DNA from: Salibacterium qingdaonense
Lineage (GTDB): Bacteria; Bacillota; Bacilli; Bacillales; Marinococcaceae
Length of the DNA stretch: 64,000 bases
Direction of reading: 5' to 3'
Assembly: GCF_900114715.1 (NCBI RefSeq)
Contig: NZ_FOTY01000014.1
Coordinates: 16,444-80,443, forward strand
The position numbers and the translations under genes were made by a program. Positions 36,084-45,031 of this stretch are shown here, in pieces. The notes beneath the pieces are model-generated. The model worked only from the letters and a program-made list of their open reading frames with translations. It ran no database searches and was not told the DNA's origin. Position 1 is the first letter of the stretch; each line of letters starts with the position of its first letter.

Positions 36084-37691
36084 ATGATGTCGTCCCGTTT
36101 TTCCAACCCTTTAACCCGTGTACTGGAAGGTGAAAACGTGCAGATGGATCTTCCTGTGTCCCGTTTAGTCGAAACGTCCCTTTCCAGGGGAGAAGGAGCA
36201 CTCTCTTCAAACGGTGCACTTTCTGTTGAGACAGGAGAATATACCGGCCGGTCTCCAAAAGATAAATTCATCGTTCATGACAGCGCTTCCGCAGAAAAAG
36301 TGGATTGGGGAAATGTCAACCGGCCGATCAGCCGGGAAGTGTTCTCATCGTTGTTTGATCAGATGATCGAACATTTAGAAAATAAGGAAGAGCTGTTTGT
36401 CACAAACGGGGCAGCAGGAGCGGATGCTTCCTACCAACTGCCAATCCGGGTGATCAATGAGTTTGCCTGGCACAATTTGTTCGCCCGTCAATTATTTCTG
36501 CGTTCAACCGGCCCTGACCGTGATACAGGCATGGAACCTTTCACTATTATCAGCGCCCCTCAGTTTAAAGCAGATCCTGAGCAGGACGGCACCGATTCGG
36601 AAACCTTTATCATCCTTTCGTTTGAAGAACGGGTTATCTTAATCGGAGGTACAGAATATGCCGGAGAAATGAAAAAATCGATTTTTTCCGTTATGAATTA
36701 CCTTCTTCCCGAGCAGGATGTTCTGCCTATGCACTGTTCTGCCAATGTTGGAGAAGAAGGAGATACTGCCCTTTTCTTTGGATTGTCCGGCACGGGTAAA
36801 ACCACGTTGTCAGCCGATCCGCACCGGTATTTAATCGGTGATGATGAGCATGGCTGGTCGGACAACGGTATCTTCAACATCGAAGGCGGCTGCTATGCCA
36901 AATGCGTCAATTTGTCAAAGAAAAAAGAACCACAAATCTGGAATGCCATCCGTTTCGGGGCGGTGCTTGAAAATGTTCATGTCGATCGTACCACTGGCGA
37001 TCCGGACTACACGCACACCGATTTAACGGAAAATACACGTGCAGCGTACCCGATCGACAATATACCAAATGCGCTTGAAACGAGCGCCGCCGGCCATCCA
37101 TCAACGATTATTTTCCTTACCGCTGATGCGTTTGGTGTCCTGCCGCCGATCAGCAGGCTCACAAAAGAACAGGCGATGTACCACTTTCTGAGCGGATACA
37201 CGAGCAAACTCGCTGGCACAGAACGCGGAATTACCGAACCGGAAGCCACGTTTTCCACGTGCTTTGGATCACCTTTTCTCCCGCTTGACGCCTCTGTCTA
37301 TGCCCAAATGCTCGGTGCGAAGATGGAACATCACGGAACGCAGGTCTTTCTTGTAAATACAGGCTGGTCCGGCGGTCCATACGGAACTGGAGAGCGGATC
37401 AATCTTTCCTATACCAGAGCAATGATTCAAGCTGCTCTGGAAGGGGATCTGCAATCGTCTGAGATGACAACCGAACCGGTATTTGGGCTGCACATTCCCC
37501 TGCAGTGCCCGGGTGTTCCGGATGAACTGCTGCAGCCGGCCTCAACCTGGGAGGATAAGCAGGCTTATGCAGAGAAAGCAAAAGAACTGGCCCATCGTTT
37601 TGAAAACAACTTCCTGAAGTTCACCAATGTCTCCCAGGCTGTCCAGGATGCGGGGCCTTCCAGCCGCACCGCAGAAACGGCAGGCCGCTGA
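36084..37691 (+). CDS. pckA: phosphoenolpyruvate carboxykinase (ATP)
   Basis: A 535-aa enzyme converting oxaloacetate and ATP to phosphoenolpyruvate, the entry to gluconeogenesis. GRSPKDKF near residue 55 is a substrate-binding segment. The P-loop GLSGTGKT spans 233-240, followed by GDDEHGW with metal and catalytic residues. AAAGGA precedes tandem ATGs. It is divergent from the DCC-family gene; its promoter carries a CcpN-like site. metK-pckA adjacency is as in B. subtilis. Confidence 0.97.
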   Translation: MMSSRFSNPLTRVLEGENVQMDLPVSRLVETSLSRGEGALSSNGALSVETGEYTGRSPKDKFIVHDSASAEKVDWGNVNRPISREVFSSLFDQMIEHLENKEELFVTNGAAGADASYQLPIRVINEFAWHNLFARQLFLRSTGPDRDTGMEPFTIISAPQFKADPEQDGTDSETFIILSFEERVILIGGTEYAGEMKKSIFSVMNYLLPEQDVLPMHCSANVGEEGDTALFFGLSGTGKTTLSADPHRYLIGDDEHGWSDNGIFNIEGGCYAKCVNLSKKKEPQIWNAIRFGAVLENVHVDRTTGDPDYTHTDLTENTRAAYPIDNIPNALETSAAGHPSTIIFLTADAFGVLPPISRLTKEQAMYHFLSGYTSKLAGTERGITEPEATFSTCFGSPFLPLDASVYAQMLGAKMEHHGTQVFLVNTGWSGGPYGTGERINLSYTRAMIQAALEGDLQSSEMTTEPVFGLHIPLQCPGVPDELLQPASTWEDKQAYAEKAKELAHRFENNFLKFTNVSQAVQDAGPSSRTAETAGR

Positions 37692-37748
37692 ACAGGACGA
37701 CGAAACTGAGATAAAACGCTGGGACAAAACCTCTAAAAGAAGCGAAAA

Positions 37749-37783
37749 ATGGAGCTGTATCAAAAGGTGCAGCTCCTTTTCTG
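37749..37783 (+). terminator. terminator after pckA
   Basis: GGAGCTGTA pairs with TGCAGCTCC (one mismatch) around an 8-nt loop, followed by TTTTCT. Confidence 0.8.
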
Positions 37784-37977
37784 TAATATAGAAAATTCAT
37801 CCCAGGCAGAACAGAACCCGTTTGCCGGAATCGAAACTGCACCTGAGCTGCTCCGCGGTGTGACCACGACGCCAGCCGGTATAACGGAGGGAACAGCTCT
37901 GGCAGTACAGATGTAGAAAAATGCAGGCGTTTGTTTGTTGCGTTCAAGTTGGGGGACGGACGTTCAATAGGTTCTAA

Positions 37978-38602
37978 GGCACTTTAGGGGGTTCCGTGCT
38001 TCCTTAAACGTCGTTCGGCATGACGCCGGAGGCACTTTAGAGCCCCCGGTGCACCCCTGAACGTCACTAGGAAGAATTCCGAAAGCACTTTAGAGGGTTT
38101 CGTGCCCCGGTAAACGTCATTAGGAACGAATCAAGGCTGCGTGCAGCGGGAAATGAACGGGCCGACGCAGCAACGAGCGCCTGCCGTTGCAGGAAAAGGA
38201 AGAGAAATAGTCCCGGAGGCACTTTAGGGGGAACAGAGTCCCCCTAAACGTCGTTCGGCTTGACGCCGGAGACACTTTAGAGGGTCCGGTGCACCCCTGA
38301 ACGTCACTAGGAAGAATTCCGAAAGCACTTTAGAGGGTTCCGTGCCCCCGTAAACGTCACTAGGAACGAATCAAGGCTGCGTGCAGCGGGAAATGAACGG
38401 GCCGACGCAGCAACGAGCGCCTGCCGTTGCAGGAAAAGGGTGAGAAATAGTCCCGAAGGCACTTTAGGGGAAACAGAGTCCCCCTAAACGTCGTTCGGCA
38501 TGACGCCGGAGGCACTTTAGAGGGTCCGGTGCACCCCTGAACGTCACTAGGAAGAATTCCGAAAGCACTTTAGAGGGCTTCGTACCCCGGTAAACGTCAT
38601 TA
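37978..38602. repeat. 240-bp tandem repeat array with hairpin sub-repeats
   Basis: Copies start at 37981, 38221 and 38461, exactly 240 bp apart; the third stops after its sub-repeats (about 38602). Each unit has three ~53-bp sub-repeats beginning CACTTTAG and ending AAACGTC, whose arms (for example TTTAGGGGG / CCCCCTAAA) make hairpins. An ~81-bp spacer follows, with its own CTGCGT/ACGCAG and CCTGC/GCAGG stems. Stem changes are partly compensated between copies. No credible reading frame covers it. Function unknown. Confidence 0.9.
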
Positions 38603-38845
38603 TCCTGTGGAAGTTATGTCACGTGCGAATGCCGACCCTGACCGCACATCCTGTGTGGGGAGTCGCGCCTCGTGCTGTTCGGAGCAGGAGGCGAAGCATT
38701 TTGGCTCCGCTGCCATGTGGGTTCTAAACAGAAACAAAAGACGTTCGTGTTTTGTTTCTACATCTTTCATTTGTCCCAAATTCCTATTCATAGAACGAAG
38801 CGTTTCCGATTATCAAATAGATAGTCGGAAGCGTTTTTTATTGTT
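38603..38845 (+). other. gene-free segment ending in a terminator; possible dispersed repeat or ncRNA
   Basis: No protein gene is supported here. A strong hairpin at 38803-38838 (GCGTTTCCGATTATC / GATAGTCGGAAGCG, then TTTTTT) terminates plus-strand transcription, yet no gene precedes it after pckA's own terminator. Part of 38603-38740 resembles intergenic repeats I recall from other halophilic Bacillaceae; this is memory, not a search. Confidence 0.4.
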
Positions 38846-38920
38846 TTCGTTTCAGCGGCGCACGCGCACCGGGCCTCTGTCATAAGCTGTACTACGAGCA
38901 GCGGGAGGAGGCCCTGAAAA

Positions 38921-39916
38921 ATGAAAAAAAGTATTAAAATTCTACTGTGTACCATGTTGACTGCCGGCAGTATGCTTGCAGGCTGTTCATCCCAGCAGGA
39001 TAAAACGACGGTGGAGCTTGCCGAAGTGACACGTTCTATTTTCTATGCCCCATTATATGCAGCAATGGAAAAAGGATTTTTTGAAGAGGAAAACATAGAT
39101 ATAGAGCTTACGACAACATGGGGCGGCGACAAAACGATGACAGCTCTGCTTTCAGAAGGAGCCGATATTGCCCTTGTCGGAGCGGAAACCTCCATCTATG
39201 TCAATTCCCAGGACCCGGCGGAGCCCATCATTAATTTCGCGATGCTCACCCGGACCGACGGCACTTTTTTAATGGCGCGGGAAGAACCGGACAATTTTCA
39301 GTGGGAAGACCTGAACGATTCAGTCTTTCTCGGACAACGTAAAGGCGGGATGCCGCAGATGACCGGAGAATATGTACTCAAGCACAATGACATCGATCCC
39401 CATGAAGATCTCGAGCTGATCCAGAACGTGGATTTCGCCAATATCGCGAACTCTTTTGCATCCGGCACCGGAGATTACGTCCAACTGTTCGAACCACAGG
39501 CCACAAAATTTGAACAGGAAGGCATCGCGCATATCGCTGCGTCATTCGGAGAAGAATCCGGCCCTATTCCTTATACCGTATTCATGGCCGAGCAGAGTTT
39601 CTTTGAAAACGATGAGGAGACAGCACTTCGTTTCACCCGCGCGCTGTACCGGGCACAGCAGTGGATCTATGAGGCTTCACCCGAGGAAATAGGTACTGTG
39701 CTTGCCCCGTATTTTGATGATACTCCGGAATCCACAATTGCCGACGCCGCTGTCAGATACCGGAGCCAGCGTTCTTACGCCGAAACACCACTGCTTCCGG
39801 AAGAGGCATGGAATAATCTGCAGAATATTATGGAAGAAGCCGGTGAACTGCCTGAACGGTCTGATTATGATAAATATGTAGACACAACAATCGCCGAAAC
39901 GGTTACGGAAAAGTAA
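38921..39916 (+). CDS. ytlA: ABC transporter substrate-binding lipoprotein (SsuA/THI5-like, YtlA)
   Basis: A 331-aa exported lipoprotein. The signal peptide ends in the lipobox LAGC, so Cys22 is the lipidated residue. The mature protein is an SsuA/THI5/NMT1-type periplasmic fold (FYAPLYAAMEKGFFEEENIDIEL, ADIALVGAE). Homologues bind sulfonates, taurine or pyrimidine precursors of thiamine; the ligand here is not known. It is the first gene of ytlA-ytlC-ytlD, in the same location as in B. subtilis. GGAGGAGG precedes the ATG. Confidence 0.87.
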   Translation: MKKSIKILLCTMLTAGSMLAGCSSQQDKTTVELAEVTRSIFYAPLYAAMEKGFFEEENIDIELTTTWGGDKTMTALLSEGADIALVGAETSIYVNSQDPAEPIINFAMLTRTDGTFLMAREEPDNFQWEDLNDSVFLGQRKGGMPQMTGEYVLKHNDIDPHEDLELIQNVDFANIANSFASGTGDYVQLFEPQATKFEQEGIAHIAASFGEESGPIPYTVFMAEQSFFENDEETALRFTRALYRAQQWIYEASPEEIGTVLAPYFDDTPESTIADAAVRYRSQRSYAETPLLPEEAWNNLQNIMEEAGELPERSDYDKYVDTTIAETVTEK

Positions 39917-39930
39917 AAGGAGGACGCCAT

Positions 39931-40710
39931 ATGCTTGCCCTGCAGGAAATTGAAAAGATTTATTTCACGGATGAACATGCGGTGAGGGCTGTTACAGACA
40001 TTACCCTTACCGTCAAAAACGGGGAATTTGTTTCTTTTATCGGACCAAGCGGATGCGGTAAAACGACATTATTGTCCATAATAGCGGGGCTGCTCGAACC
40101 AACTTCCGGAACCATTTTTATGAATAACCATAAGATGGAAGGGTACTCAAAAGAAACCGGATATATGCTGCAGCAGGATTATCTTTTTCCGTGGCTGACC
40201 ATCCGTCAGAATGTGGAACTCGGTCTTGTCATCACAGGCCTTCACACCCCGGAAACATCATCCAGAACCATGCAGCTTTTGGAACAGCTTGGTCTTGGAG
40301 ACAAAGCGGATGTCTTTCCTGCCGAACTGTCCGGAGGGATGCGGCAGCGGGCTGCCTTGGTACGCATGCTTGCCCCCGAGCCGTCTCTGCTGCTTTTGGA
40401 TGAACCATTTTCTGCGCTTGATTACCAGACGAAGCTGAAGCTTGAAGATCTTGTCTCCATCACATTGAAAAACCAGCACAAAACGGCGGTTCTTGTCACC
40501 CATGATTTAAGCGAGGCTATCGCCATGTCGGATCGTATCTTTTTATTTGAATCCAATCCCGGCACCATTCATCATACGTTTGACGTACCGGAAATGCTCA
40601 GAAGCCTGTCCCCTTTTGAAACAAGAAACCATCCCTCGTTTCATTCTTACTTCCAGAAAATATGGGAGGAGTTGGAGAATGTTGAATCACAGTATCAAGA
40701 CTCAACATAG
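39931..40710 (+). CDS. ytlC: ABC transporter ATP-binding protein (YtlC)
   Basis: A 259-aa ATPase of the nitrate/sulfonate/taurine type. Walker A is GPSGCGKTT, signature LSGGMRQRAALVRML, Walker B LLLLDEPFSALD, and the H-loop is VTHDLSEA. It powers the YtlA/YtlD importer. It starts 15 bp after ytlA, behind AAAGGAGG, and overlaps ytlD by 32 bp. Confidence 0.92.
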   Translation: MLALQEIEKIYFTDEHAVRAVTDITLTVKNGEFVSFIGPSGCGKTTLLSIIAGLLEPTSGTIFMNNHKMEGYSKETGYMLQQDYLFPWLTIRQNVELGLVITGLHTPETSSRTMQLLEQLGLGDKADVFPAELSGGMRQRAALVRMLAPEPSLLLLDEPFSALDYQTKLKLEDLVSITLKNQHKTAVLVTHDLSEAIAMSDRIFLFESNPGTIHHTFDVPEMLRSLSPFETRNHPSFHSYFQKIWEELENVESQYQDST

Positions 40711-41488
40711 GCTGTACCTGCAACAAAAAACAAAAGAAAAACGTCGTGTTTTATGGACCCAGTCTATGCTTGCCGTCACATTCTTTATTTTATGGGAAGC
40801 AGCTTCGCGGCTTGCCTGGATTGATCCTCTTATTTTCAGTATGCCGAGTCAAATCGGTCTTCTTTTTCTGGAAAAAGTGAGCGACGGTTCCCTGCTCGTC
40901 CATACTTCCATCACACTGGCCGAAACGGCAGCCGGTTTTCTCCTTGGGAGTGCCGGCGGGGCATTGGCCGCTTTTCTGCTTTGGTGGTCTGCCTTTTTTT
41001 CCAAGGTGTTCGACCCTTACCTTGTCATTTTGAATGCCATGCCGAAAGTAGCTCTGGGACCTATTATTATTGTTATTTTCGGACCGGGGATCCTTTCGAT
41101 TATTGCGATGGCTACCCTGCTTTCCATTGTCATAACAACAATTGTTGTGTATCACGCTTTTCAGCAGGTGGATGACAATTACAAAAAAGTACTGCTTACG
41201 TTTGGAGCCACCAAAAAACAGCTGTTTCATTACGCTGTTCTGCCAGCCTGCTACCCAACCATCATTTCCACCATGAAGGTGAATGTCGGTTTGGCATGGG
41301 TAGGGGTGATTGTAGGAGAGTTTCTTGTAGCGAAACAAGGGCTTGGTTACATGATTATATACGGTTTTCAAGTGTTTCAGTTCCGCCAGGTTATGCTCAG
41401 CCTGATTGTCATTGCCGTGCTGGCTGCCGTTATGTACAAAAGCATTGAAGCCCTGGAGCGGTTTTTAATCAGTCGGAGAGGGCGGTAA
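40679..41488 (+). CDS. ytlD: ABC transporter permease (YtlD)
   Basis: A 269-aa inner-membrane permease with about six helices and a BPD_transp_1-type EAA loop (VDDNYKKVLLTFGATKKQLFHYAVLP). ATG 40679 lies inside ytlC and follows GGAGGAGTTGGAG, giving MLNHSIKTQH; translation is probably coupled. Its 3' end overlaps the convergent ytkD by 20 bp. Partner of YtlA and YtlC; ligand unknown, sulfonate or thiamine-precursor being typical. Confidence 0.9.
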   Translation: MLNHSIKTQHRLYLQQKTKEKRRVLWTQSMLAVTFFILWEAASRLAWIDPLIFSMPSQIGLLFLEKVSDGSLLVHTSITLAETAAGFLLGSAGGALAAFLLWWSAFFSKVFDPYLVILNAMPKVALGPIIIVIFGPGILSIIAMATLLSIVITTIVVYHAFQQVDDNYKKVLLTFGATKKQLFHYAVLPACYPTIISTMKVNVGLAWVGVIVGEFLVAKQGLGYMIIYGFQVFQFRQVMLSLIVIAVLAAVMYKSIEALERFLISRRGR

Positions 41489-41954
41489 GTTTTCGTTTTT
41501 TAATTTGATGCAGTGCCTTTGGCAGAACATCATCTTTCATAATAAAACTGTAGTTCTTATCCGGCTCCCGGGGAAGCTGTTGGAGCTGAACCGGTCCCAT
41601 CGTTTCCAGGTAATCTTCTCTAATCTGTATTTGCTGCACGTCAGCAAAGTAAACATTCTTCACGATCGTTTCGGCACGGCCTTTGACTTTATACTGTCCA
41701 AGCTGAGTAATATGGTTTACGATTCCACCCGTTTCTTCCCATACTTCCCGTTTGGCTGCTTCTTCAGGGGATTCCCCTGCTTCCACCTTACCTCCCGGAA
41801 ATTCAAGACCTCTTCGTGGATGGCGGGTAAGAAGCCACTGCTTTTCATAGCGGCAGATAACCCAGACGTGCCCCGGACGGTGGGAAAACGGTTCTTTGCT
41901 GAACGACAGCTCTACTTCATTGTTGTAATAATCCCGAAACGTAAAAGTTTTCAT
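41469..41954 (-). CDS. ytkD: YtkD, Nudix NTP pyrophosphohydrolase
   Basis: A 161-aa Nudix hydrolase with the complete box GGKVEAGESPEEAAKREVWEETGG. B. subtilis YtkD removes oxidised nucleotides such as 8-oxo-dGTP and counts as an antimutator. AAGGAC precedes the ATG. It lies convergent to ytlD with a 20-bp overlap, the order known from B. subtilis. Confidence 0.9.
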   Translation of the reverse strand: MKTFTFRDYYNNEVELSFSKEPFSHRPGHVWVICRYEKQWLLTRHPRRGLEFPGGKVEAGESPEEAAKREVWEETGGIVNHITQLGQYKVKGRAETIVKNVYFADVQQIQIREDYLETMGPVQLQQLPREPDKNYSFIMKDDVLPKALHQIKKRKLTALSD

Positions 41955-41999
41955 TTCAGATCGTCCTTATTCATTTAATTGCGTTCGGATGCTGGTTGT

Positions 42000-42491
42000 C
42001 TATTTTTTACTGCGGCTCTCCGTGGATCCCAGTTGTTCATAAATACGGGCCGCGGCCTGTTTAGACCATTTTCCCTGGTCCTGCTTTCGTTGATAGAATT
42101 CGGACAGCATGTCATGACCGGAATAGCCTTCTTCAATCAGTCCTTCAAGAATCATGTTGGAAACGTCATCTTTGCCGGAAGCCATGACGGCATCAAATAT
42201 GACACTGATTCGACTTTCAAGGGGGACAATACTCCTTACGCGGCCTGTCATCAAGGCGGGATCATTGTGTGTATCGGTGATAACCACTTCAAGAACCATC
42301 TGCCTTTCTGCTTCCATTTTCGGACGAAACGTTTCCTCCTCCGACTGCGGGAGAACCGCTTCAATCAACCATGATTTATTACGCTCTTCCCTGTTTATAA
42401 TCAACCCTTCCTGCAAAGGAACACGATAGGAATATACATCCTTTTCCTCTTTAAGCAGCAGAAACAGGGAGACGAGACGGAATGTTTTCAT
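42000..42491 (-). CDS. YwpF-like family protein
   Basis: A 163-aa soluble protein whose start MKTFRLVSLFLLLKEEKDVYSY and beta-rich first half resemble the YwpF family of Bacillus. The C-terminal ~60 residues (ISVIFDAVMASGKDDVSNMILEGL) are helical and make it longer than B. subtilis YwpF. No function is known. ATG 42491 follows AAAGGAG; the frame opens earlier without a start signal. Confidence 0.65.
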   Translation of the reverse strand: MKTFRLVSLFLLLKEEKDVYSYRVPLQEGLIINREERNKSWLIEAVLPQSEEETFRPKMEAERQMVLEVVITDTHNDPALMTGRVRSIVPLESRISVIFDAVMASGKDDVSNMILEGLIEEGYSGHDMLSEFYQRKQDQGKWSKQAAARIYEQLGSTESRSKK

Positions 42492-42520
42492 TTGGTCGTT
42501 TCTCCTTTCAGGACGTAGTG

Positions 42521-42565
42521 AAAAAAGCTGTCTTCCAAAAGAGAAACTTTGGAAACAGCTTTTTT
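42521..42565. terminator. bidirectional terminator after the 54-aa gene
   Basis: AAAAAAGCTGT and ACAGCTTTTTT flank TTCCAAA/TTTGGAA, a nearly continuous stem with T-runs both ways. Confidence 0.85.
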
Positions 42566-42584
42566 GCACTTCCGCTTTATTTAC

Positions 42585-42749
42585 CTAACTTTCCGTCTTC
42601 ATCATTAGGTTTTTTTCCATGCCGGCCTTATCTAACTGCTGCTGTCTTTCTGCCATCCAATGAATCATTTCTTTTTCATCGACTGTCAGTGCACGTCCGA
42701 GCTCACATTCGAATTCTCTCTGAAGCTCTTTCGCAGCATCATTTTGCAT
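42585..42749 (-). CDS. small acidic protein, 54 aa, unknown function
   Basis: A complete 54-codon gene (MQNDAAKELQREFECELG..., ending MMKTES). It has AAAGGGG 9 nt before the ATG and is followed by a strong terminator. It is highly charged, helical and has no signal or membrane segment. The stretch ELGRALTVDEKEMIHWMAERQ resembles short Bacillus proteins of unknown role. Size explains why such genes are often missed. Confidence 0.65.
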   Translation of the reverse strand: MQNDAAKELQREFECELGRALTVDEKEMIHWMAERQQQLDKAGMEKNLMMKTES

Positions 42750-42915
42750 TATGAACGGCCCCTTTTCCTACGCACAGAATGTTGGACGAATCATTTGTAT
42801 ACTTAAGCATTCTATTCGATACAATCTTCCGTCATTCCTGCCGGCAGAAAAACTTATCCTGAGATTTTTCCGGCATGAAAAGCAGCCGGAAGGAAGGAGA
42901 GATGAAGCCGGTTTG

Positions 42916-44085
42916 TTATGCCATCAAGCGGTCATAGGCTTCTTTCAGGCGGCGGAGCCCTTCTTCCAGTGTCTCACGCGGGCAGGCTGCATTCATGCGG
43001 ACAAAACCTCCCCCTTCTTTACCAAAGTTCGGACCATCACTGAGTGCGAGTTTAGCATCACTGCGAAGCCACTGTTCCAATTCCTTGTTTTCCATATTCA
43101 ACCCGTGCATATCTATCCAGATTAAGTACGTACCTTCCGGCTTTATCACTTTTACTTCCGGCATTTCATTTTCTACGTACTGTTTTACATGCTGCACGTT
43201 GTCTTTCACATACTCAAGCATCTGTTCAAGCCATTCTTCTCCGTGGCGGTACGCAGCCTCAGCAGCAGCACTTGCGAGCGGATTATTAATACCAACGAAT
43301 TCCCGCTGAAGGTGATTTTCATAGGCCTTTTTGGATTCACTGTTTTCAAACACAACGTAAGAAAGCTGCAGAGAAGCAAGATTAAAGGTTTTGCTCGGTG
43401 CCAGGCAGGTCATCGTTTCGACATCTTTGCCTGCTGCTGCTTTGGAAAACGGTGTATGTTTACCTTCAAGGATAATATCTGCATGAATTTCATCGGAAAC
43501 GACCAGCACACCGTGTTTTTCAGCCAACTCAGCGAGTTTTGTTAATTCCTCTTCCGTCCATACCCGTCCGATTGGATTGTGTGGACTGCAGAGAATCATC
43601 ATTTCCGCTTCTTTCATTTTTTCTTCCAGATCTTCAAAATCCATTGTGAACCCTTCTTCCGTTTCCTGAAGAGGATTGCGGAGGAGATTGCGCTCATTGT
43701 TATTGACAAGCGCATAGAAAGGAAAATACACAGGCGGCTGAATAATAATGCCGTCTCCTTTTTCAGTAAACGTCTGTATAATATGGCTTATCGCTGGTAC
43801 AACGCCTGGAGTGAAGACAATCTGTTCAGCAGATACACTCCAGTCAAATCTATGTTTAAGCCAGGATGTGGTGGCATCAAATAGAGAATTCGGACGGCGG
43901 TGGTAACCGAACACCCCGTGGTTGATGACCTCGTGCATAGCATCGAGTACCGGTTTCGGCGCTTGAAAGTCCATATCCGCAACCCACATCGGCCAAAGAT
44001 CATCGGCTCCATAAACATCCGGGTAAAAGTCCCATTTCATCGAATTTGTCTGTTCTCTATCTATCACGTTCTGAAAATCCATCAT
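42916..44085 (-). CDS. patB: PatB/MalY-type pyridoxal-phosphate lyase (cystathionine beta-lyase family)
   Basis: A 389-aa fold-type I PLP enzyme. The MalY/PatB start (FQNVIDREQTNSMKWD, WVADMDFQAP) is clear. PLP-lysine lies in LAPSKTFNLASLQ, the PLP-Asp region is VVSDEIHADI and the substrate-Arg region RMNAACPRE. The family splits cystathionine or cysteine by beta-elimination; substrate preference is unproven. ACAAGGAGG precedes the ATG. Confidence 0.9.
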   Translation of the reverse strand: MMDFQNVIDREQTNSMKWDFYPDVYGADDLWPMWVADMDFQAPKPVLDAMHEVINHGVFGYHRRPNSLFDATTSWLKHRFDWSVSAEQIVFTPGVVPAISHIIQTFTEKGDGIIIQPPVYFPFYALVNNNERNLLRNPLQETEEGFTMDFEDLEEKMKEAEMMILCSPHNPIGRVWTEEELTKLAELAEKHGVLVVSDEIHADIILEGKHTPFSKAAAGKDVETMTCLAPSKTFNLASLQLSYVVFENSESKKAYENHLQREFVGINNPLASAAAEAAYRHGEEWLEQMLEYVKDNVQHVKQYVENEMPEVKVIKPEGTYLIWIDMHGLNMENKELEQWLRSDAKLALSDGPNFGKEGGGFVRMNAACPRETLEEGLRRLKEAYDRLMA

Positions 44086-44473
44086 ACTTCCTCCTTGTCT
44101 GCCCGTCGGCTTCCCAAGCTAAATTGCTCTTTTGTTTAGTGTGCCTTTTTTCGTCCTTTTTTTCAAGCTATCCACACAGAAGAAGAAAAAGAAAAGTACC
44201 GGCGTTGTGTATAGTACAGCCCGGGTCAAATGAGAATTTTCTGCTGCCTGCGTTCTTCTGTCAACCTGCGGATGCCGGCCCCGGAATGCCAATATTCCTT
44301 TATCGATTATTTTCTTATCGTTTCAGGGGTGAGAACATATATGAATATCCTTTATAATACCACTAAGGTCTCTTATGAATACCGGGACACAATCAGTCTC
44401 TGATTTCACAGCTTGTTCACGGCATATGCTCAAGCATCGTTTCAGGTCAGGCGATAAAAACGGAGGGAACTTT
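44086..44473. other. 388-bp divergent intergenic region
   Basis: It separates patB (minus) from the hemerythrin gene (plus). A perfect TATAAT at 44353-44358 is the likely plus-strand -10, but its -35 (TGAGAA, 17 bp upstream) is weak. I see no other clear feature. Confidence 0.4.
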
Positions 44474-44929
44474 ATGACGGAGAAAAAAGGAATCCAACGA
44501 CACGAATCATTACATTCTTTGTCCCACCATCACCATGAAGGCTTGTTTTTAGCATTGAACTTAAAGCGGGTGGAAACAAAAAAAGCCCGTTATTCTCTGG
44601 AACAAACAGCAGCCGATGTGAAAAATTTCTGGGTCCCGGGTGGAAAACAGCACTTCCGCGAAGAAGAAGAAATCTTACTCCCGGCTTATGCAGAATATGG
44701 ACCGGTGGATCTCCCGGAAATTAAAACGATGCTGGTCGACCATATCCGGATCCGGGCTATGATGGAATCCATTATCCATAACGACACCCCTTCCCCCGAC
44801 GCGATGCATGAACTGGGGGAACGACTCGAAACGCATATCCGGTTGGAAGAGCGGGTGATTTTTCCATATATTGAAGAAACACTTCCAGAAGAAAAACTTC
44901 AGGAACTGGCCCGCCGCCTTGAAGGATGA
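44474..44929 (+). CDS. hemerythrin-like HHE domain protein
   Basis: A 151-aa four-helix HHE protein. Candidate iron ligands are His in SLSHHHHEGLF, His/Glu in QHFREEEEILLP, His in VDHIRIR, and His/Glu in ETHIRLEERVIFPYIE. Such proteins bind O2 or NO or sense redox state at a di-iron centre. ATG 44474 follows CGGAGGG; the frame is open 33 codons earlier but without a site. Monocistronic, with a terminator after it. Confidence 0.88.
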   Translation: MTEKKGIQRHESLHSLSHHHHEGLFLALNLKRVETKKARYSLEQTAADVKNFWVPGGKQHFREEEEILLPAYAEYGPVDLPEIKTMLVDHIRIRAMMESIIHNDTPSPDAMHELGERLETHIRLEERVIFPYIEETLPEEKLQELARRLEG

Positions 44930-44985
44930 AAAAATAGAAACGCCTTTCATCATGACCAACCTGTATGCCGGATTCCTCATGAAAT

Positions 44986-45020
44986 AAGGAGCTGTCCTCT
45001 CTTTGAGGACAGCTCCTTTT
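44986..45020. terminator. bidirectional terminator, hemerythrin / opuD
   Basis: AGGAGCTGTCCTC and GAGGACAGCTCCT form a perfect 13-bp stem with a 5-nt loop. Confidence 0.9.
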
Positions 45021-45031
45021 GTTCTGCCATA

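Noticed and set aside
37978..38602. CRISPR array
   Set aside because: Period is 240 bp and the 'spacers' are nearly identical between copies; no cas genes nearby.
38607..38885. 92-codon plus-strand frame
   Set aside because: It runs through the terminator and into sequence that looks like a non-coding repeat; no ribosome site.
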